From NCBI RefSeq assembly GCF_000619925.1, contig NZ_JHVB01000013.1, forward strand, positions 1-64,000: 64,000 bases of DNA. Direction: 5' to 3'. A model generated the notes under the pieces. That model was not told where the DNA came from, did no database searches, and was given only the letters and a program-made list of their open reading frames with translations. Origin of the DNA: Treponema sp. C6A8. GTDB lineage: Bacteria; Spirochaetota; Spirochaetia; Treponematales; Treponemataceae. Positions 60,577 through 64,000 of this stretch are shown one piece after another. Both the position numbers and the translations under genes were made by a program. Numbering within the stretch: position 1 is the stretch's first letter; every line of letters starts with the position of its first letter.

Positions 60577-62409
60577 ATGGAAAATACCAAAAGAACTGTT
60601 ACCTGCGGTGAATTGCGTGCCGCAGATGTTGGTAAGAAAGTTGTTTTGAACGGATGGGTAAGCCGTACCCGCGATTTGGGAGGCCTTGTATTTATCCGTC
60701 TTCGCGACCGCTACGGAATTACTCAGGTTATGGTTGGCGATAAAGCCAGCGACAAAGTAAAAGAAATCGCTTCATCTTTGAAAAGCGAATATTGTATTGC
60801 TGTTGAAGGTATAGTTGCTGCCCGCGCAGAAAAAGACATCAACCGCGACATGGCAACTGGTGAAATTGAAGTTGAAGCTACAGATATTGAAATCTTTACA
60901 ACTTCTCAGGAATTGCCTTTCAGTATTGAAGAAGTTCGCCAGAAGGACGGTTCAATCGTTCTTCCAAACGAAGATTTGCGTCTTAAATACCGTTATCTTG
61001 ACCTTCGCCGCGACCCTATGCAGAAGAATATCATCCTCCGCTCTCAGGTTACTTTTGCAACCCGCGAATACCTGACTTCAAAGGGATTTCTTGAAATTGA
61101 AACTCCAACATTTATTAAATCTACACCGGAAGGAGCTCGTGACTACCTTGTACCTTCACGCGTTCACCCTGGAAAATTCTACTCACTTCCACAGAGCCCA
61201 CAGCTTTACAAGCAGCTTCTGATGGTTTCAGGCTTTGATAAATACTTCCAGATTGCCCGCTGTTACCGTGATGAAGATGCCCGCGGAGACCGCCAGCCTG
61301 AGTTCACTCAGATTGATATGGAAATGTCTTTTACAAACCGCGAAGAAGTTCTTTCTACAACAGAAGGAATGATGCAGTACATCTTTAAAAAGACAATGAA
61401 CTACGACTTGCCTGCTAAGTTTGACCGCATCGCCTGGGAAGATGCATTTGACTTCTACGGAAGCGATAAGCCTGATCTGCGCTTTGACATGAAGATGCAG
61501 GATGCAGCTTTTATGGCTGACCTTGCTGACTTTAACGCATTTAAAGCCGGTGCCGCTAACTCTGGCCGCGAAATCCAGCGACACAAGCGTTCAGGACTTA
61601 AGGCTCTTGTTGTTAAAAACGTTGCAGATAAATACAGCCGCAAGAACATCGAAGCTCTGGAAGCAGTTGCAAAGACATACAAGGCAAAGGGTCTTGCATG
61701 GATGAAGGTTGATGCAGAAGGTAAGTTTGAGGGCGGAATTTCTAAGTTCTATGCCGGAAAAGAAGCTGAAATCTGCTCTAAGCTCGGTGCAGAAAAGAAT
61801 GACCTTATCCTGTTTGTAAGTGATGAAAACTGGCAGCTTGCATGTACAGCCCTTGGTGCAGTACGCAAACAGCTTGGTAAAGATTTGAACCTCTATAATC
61901 CAAAGGATGAGTTCCACTTTGCATGGATTATCGACTTCCCATACTTTGCCTTCAACGAAGAAACAAATATGTGGGAAACAGAACACCACATGTTTACCCT
62001 TCCTCAGAAACAGTACTGGGATACTCTGGAATCTGATCCAGGGGCTGTAAAAGGTGACCTTTACGACCTGGTTTTGAATGGATACGAACTTGCTTCAGGT
62101 TCTATGCGTATTAACGATCCTGCTTTGCAGCAGAGAATCTTCAAAATCGTTGGTTACTCAGATGAGCGTGCTCAGAAGGCATTCGGCTTCTTAGTTCAGG
62201 CATTTAAGTTTGGTGCTCCACCACACGGAGGAATTGCACCAGGTCTTGACCGCCTGATTATGCTTATGCGTCACGAAGAGTCAATCCACGAGGTTATTGC
62301 CTTCCCTAAGAATAACCTTGCAGCTTCACCAATGGATGAATGTCCATCTGTCGTTGATCAGCAGCAGCTGGATGATTTGCATATCACTATTCATGATCCA
62401 GAAGCATAA
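60577..62409 (+). CDS. aspS: Aspartyl-tRNA synthetase
   Basis: A 610-residue class II synthetase: anticodon-binding OB-fold (LNGWVSRTRDLGGLVFIRLR), motif 2 (FQIARCYRDEDARGDRQPEF), a bacterial-type GAD insertion (about 300-420) and motif 3 (GAPPHGGIAPGLDRL). It charges tRNA-Asp (and perhaps tRNA-Asn). The ATG at 60577 follows AAAAGGA. A strong terminator lies 112 bp downstream. Confidence 0.97.
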   Translation: MENTKRTVTCGELRAADVGKKVVLNGWVSRTRDLGGLVFIRLRDRYGITQVMVGDKASDKVKEIASSLKSEYCIAVEGIVAARAEKDINRDMATGEIEVEATDIEIFTTSQELPFSIEEVRQKDGSIVLPNEDLRLKYRYLDLRRDPMQKNIILRSQVTFATREYLTSKGFLEIETPTFIKSTPEGARDYLVPSRVHPGKFYSLPQSPQLYKQLLMVSGFDKYFQIARCYRDEDARGDRQPEFTQIDMEMSFTNREEVLSTTEGMMQYIFKKTMNYDLPAKFDRIAWEDAFDFYGSDKPDLRFDMKMQDAAFMADLADFNAFKAGAANSGREIQRHKRSGLKALVVKNVADKYSRKNIEALEAVAKTYKAKGLAWMKVDAEGKFEGGISKFYAGKEAEICSKLGAEKNDLILFVSDENWQLACTALGAVRKQLGKDLNLYNPKDEFHFAWIIDFPYFAFNEETNMWETEHHMFTLPQKQYWDTLESDPGAVKGDLYDLVLNGYELASGSMRINDPALQQRIFKIVGYSDERAQKAFGFLVQAFKFGAPPHGGIAPGLDRLIMLMRHEESIHEVIAFPKNNLAASPMDECPSVVDQQQLDDLHITIHDPEA

Positions 62410-62412
62410 TCT

Positions 62413-62452
62413 GCAAGTTTTGCTTGCAAAACTTGGTAAGCACGCGTAAGCG
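62413..62452 (+). repeat. Tandem hairpins after aspS
   Basis: CAAGTTTTGC-TT-GCAAAACTTG is followed by GCACGC-GTAA-GCGTGC. The first hairpin shares arm words with the two-stem elements. No U-tract; the real terminator is at 62516-62547. Confidence 0.5.
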
Positions 62453-62515
62453 TGCGACACGAACAGCAGCTAAAAGATTTGCACATCACATGTTATGATG
62501 TAGAGAAAGACTAAA

Positions 62516-62547
62516 ATAAAAGGGCTCCGCAGTGCGGAGCCCTTTTT
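62516..62547 (+). terminator. Intrinsic terminator of aspS
   Basis: GGGCTCCGC-AGT-GCGGAGCCC is a perfect 9-bp stem followed by TTTTT; A-rich before it makes it bidirectional. Confidence 0.9.
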
Positions 62548-62558
62548 CAATCCTACCT

Positions 62559-62635
62559 CACATTTTTGCAAAGCAAAAATGTGCTAGTGCGGTTAACTTA
62601 ATTCGGAAGTTGGTGTGCTTCCTTTTTAACCGCAC
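62559..62635 (+). repeat. Two-stem structured element between aspS and hpf
   Basis: Hairpin CACATTTTTGC-AAA-GCAAAAATGTG (62559-62583) then outer stem GTGCGGTTAA/TTAACCGCAC (62587-62596/62626-62635) enclosing GGAAG/CTTCC (62605-62609/62618-62622). Same architecture as the element 3' of groL, with different sequence. Confidence 0.6.
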
Positions 62636-62638
62636 GAC

Positions 62639-62929
62639 TTATTTCTTTTCCTGAACCTTATCCTTTTCCTTCTTAATCTTCATGTCCAGAACGTCCATCA
62701 TTTTGTTCAGACCAGGTGCAAAATCATCATCAGTTGCTTCAACGTGTGCTGTTGCTCCCCATTTGAAGTTTATTGTTGTTTCAAAACTGAAATCCTTATC
62801 GTGCTTGATTTTAATCAGCAGGTCAACAATTAAGTCTTCTGCATAAGCGATTCTCTTCAGTTTTGTATTAATCATTTCTGACTGCTTTTCTCCAAGTGTA
62901 AATCCGATTGCATTAATAGATGGTGTCAT
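62639..62929 (-). CDS. HPF/RaiA-like ribosome-associated protein (S30AE)
   Basis: A 96-residue protein with the S30AE fold pattern (SEMINTKLKRIAYAEDLIVD, LIKIKHDKDFSFETTINFK, GATAHVEATDDDFAPGLNKM). Such proteins bind the decoding centre of the small subunit and promote ribosome inactivity in slow growth. It is the short form (no C-terminal dimerising domain). AGGAGACAACT precedes the ATG. Next on the plus strand is hprK. Confidence 0.8.
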   Translation of the reverse strand: MTPSINAIGFTLGEKQSEMINTKLKRIAYAEDLIVDLLIKIKHDKDFSFETTINFKWGATAHVEATDDDFAPGLNKMMDVLDMKIKKEKDKVQEKK

Positions 62930-63083
62930 AGTTGTCTCCTGTCGAAGTGAATAATCGCTTCTAAATGAAATTAATGCTCACTACGTAAGCCTTTCTGTAC
63001 TTAGTATAAAACACAAATTTCTAAAACACAAATTAATATTGCAAATTTTGAAGAAACTTGTTGATGTTACTAGAAATTATGTG

Positions 63084-63089
63084 TATAGT
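63084..63089 (+). promoter_or_regulatory. -10 element 6 nt before the hprK ATG
   Basis: TATAGT ends 6 nt before the ATG at 63096, with no Shine-Dalgarno. It fits the leaderless pattern shared by several genes in this window. Confidence 0.5.
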
Positions 63090-63095
63090 AGTTTT

Positions 63096-64000
63096 ATGGC
63101 AGATAAGAAATTCACAGTTTTGGATTTGCTCAACCTTGAACTTTCAGGACACGATGCATTGAACTTAAAGTGTATCGGCGGCAGACGCGGTTTACCACGT
63201 GCCATCACAGTTCCTGAAATCAACCGCCCGGGATTAGCACTTTCGGGATTTTTTGAGAATTTTGCCAGCAACCGCCTTCAGCTTTTCGGACGCGGTGAAA
63301 CATCCTTCCTTCAGAAACTTCACAAAGAAAAGAAACTTGATAATATCAGAAACTTTTTCTCAAACGAAATGCCTTGCTGCGTTTTTACCTATAATCTTGA
63401 ACCGACAGAGGATTTTCGTCAGATTGCAGAAGAGTTCTGCTGCCCGATTTTGCAGACAGACCTTCAGACAAACGAGTTTTTAAGCCGTATTATCCGACTC
63501 TTTTCAAATATTTTTGCTCCTCACCAGACTTTGCACGGTGTATTGGTTGAAGTTTACGGTATCGGAATCCTTTTGAACGGACATTCCGGAGTAGGTAAGT
63601 CTGAAACAGCCCTTGAACTTATTGAACGCGGTCATCGTCTTGTAGCTGATGATATTATCGAAATCCGCTGTGTAAACGGTAACACCCTGCTTGGACGCGG
63701 TGCCAACACAATGATCAGCCACCATATGGAAATCCGCGGTCTTGGTATCATTAATATTTCCCAGCTTTATGGAGTTGGTGCCATCCGAAACCAGAAGGAA
63801 GTTCAGCTGATTGTTCAGCTTGAAGACTGGAATTCCAGCAAAGCCTACGACCGCCTGGGTACAGACCAGAAATACCAGGAGCTGCTGGGTGTAAAAGTGC
63901 CTGTTCTTGAAATCCCGGTCCGTCCTGGACGAAACCTTCCTATCATCATTGAGGCAGCCGCTATGAACGAGCGTCTTAAGGATATGGGAGTTAACTCTGC
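63096..64000 (+). CDS. hprK: HPr kinase/phosphorylase, N-terminal 301 residues visible (3' end off window)
   Basis: Phosphorylates and dephosphorylates Ser of HPr for carbon control. The N-terminal domain runs to about 135; the kinase has the P-loop GHSGVGKSETAL near 162-170, LVADDIIEI, a MEIRGLGIINI signature and the start of the C-terminal. It is open to the window edge without stop. Spirochaetes keep HprK while lacking most PTS permeases, so it may act on Hpr for regulation of nearby sugar genes; that is inference. Confidence 0.95.
   Translation, partial: MADKKFTVLDLLNLELSGHDALNLKCIGGRRGLPRAITVPEINRPGLALSGFFENFASNRLQLFGRGETSFLQKLHKEKKLDNIRNFFSNEMPCCVFTYNLEPTEDFRQIAEEFCCPILQTDLQTNEFLSRIIRLFSNIFAPHQTLHGVLVEVYGIGILLNGHSGVGKSETALELIERGHRLVADDIIEIRCVNGNTLLGRGANTMISHHMEIRGLGIINISQLYGVGAIRNQKEVQLIVQLEDWNSSKAYDRLGTDQKYQELLGVKVPVLEIPVRPGRNLPIIIEAAAMNERLKDMGVNS

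Noticed and set aside
1..64000. CRISPR array or cas genes
   Set aside because: No regularly spaced direct repeats with unique spacers and no Cas-like protein were seen.

Overview
The window looks like chromosome from a host-associated spirochaete, most probably a Treponema of the gut or rumen type. This is inferred from protein content (Rnf complex, ChvE-type sugar ABC importer, HPr kinase, GlpK with the anaerobic glycerol-oxidation trio, stand-alone MetH activation domain), moderate G+C, and many structured intergenic repeats. No database search was possible.

Layout. 0-0.3 kb: broken edge of an IS150-like element. 0.45-2.3 kb: TetR regulator and an RlmL-type rRNA methyltransferase (minus). 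2.6-7.2 kb: glycerol operon (glpK, two flavoprotein dehydrogenases, DUF1667 protein). 7.5-8.9 kb: purB. 9.1-12.3 kb: c-di-GMP pair (EAL then GGDEF). 12.3-18.8 kb: galT, trxA, a J-domain protein, a sodium/solute symporter, tyrS, infA and a DksA-like protein. 19-28 kb: PHP phosphatase with a tandem-receiver protein, groL, an M48 protease, purF-glmS and a tRNA-Ile2(CAT). 28-38 kb: small unknown protein, OFA transporter, and a sugar module (AraC-type response regulator, LytS-like kinase, anchored binding protein, mmsB, mmsA, chvE). 38.3-41.8 kb: an accessory patch (ORF6N protein, RHH-like protein, XRE regulator, unknown protein, DNA glycosylase, ArsC-like protein, probable type I toxin-antitoxin). 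41.8-47.2 kb: rnfCDGEAB. 47.2-56.9 kb: MetH activation domain, metF, ftsK, UPF0210 protein, GH18-like protein, ModF-like ATPase. 56.9-64 kb: MATE exporter, YchJ, rlmB, a HlyIII-like protein, aspS, an HPF-like protein and the start of hprK.

Metabolic picture. Sugars enter through ChvE-MmsAB, probably under a binding-protein/kinase/regulator circuit. Glycerol enters through GlpK, and GalT feeds galactose. Glycerol and galactose genes share a palindrome over their promoters, which suggests a common repressor. Reduced ferredoxin can be coupled to ion pumping by Rnf, and HPr kinase suggests global carbon control.

Most unusual content. (1) A compact locus at 41.53-41.84 kb has a 26-residue hydrophobic peptide, a convergent antisense RNA with its own promoter and terminator, and 5'/3' complementarity in the toxin message; it looks like an undescribed spirochaetal type I toxin-antitoxin. 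(2) Several families of structured intergenic elements recur, some with compensatory stem changes between copies. (3) Many genes have a -10-like hexamer exactly 6 nt before the ATG and no Shine-Dalgarno, which predicts leaderless mRNAs.
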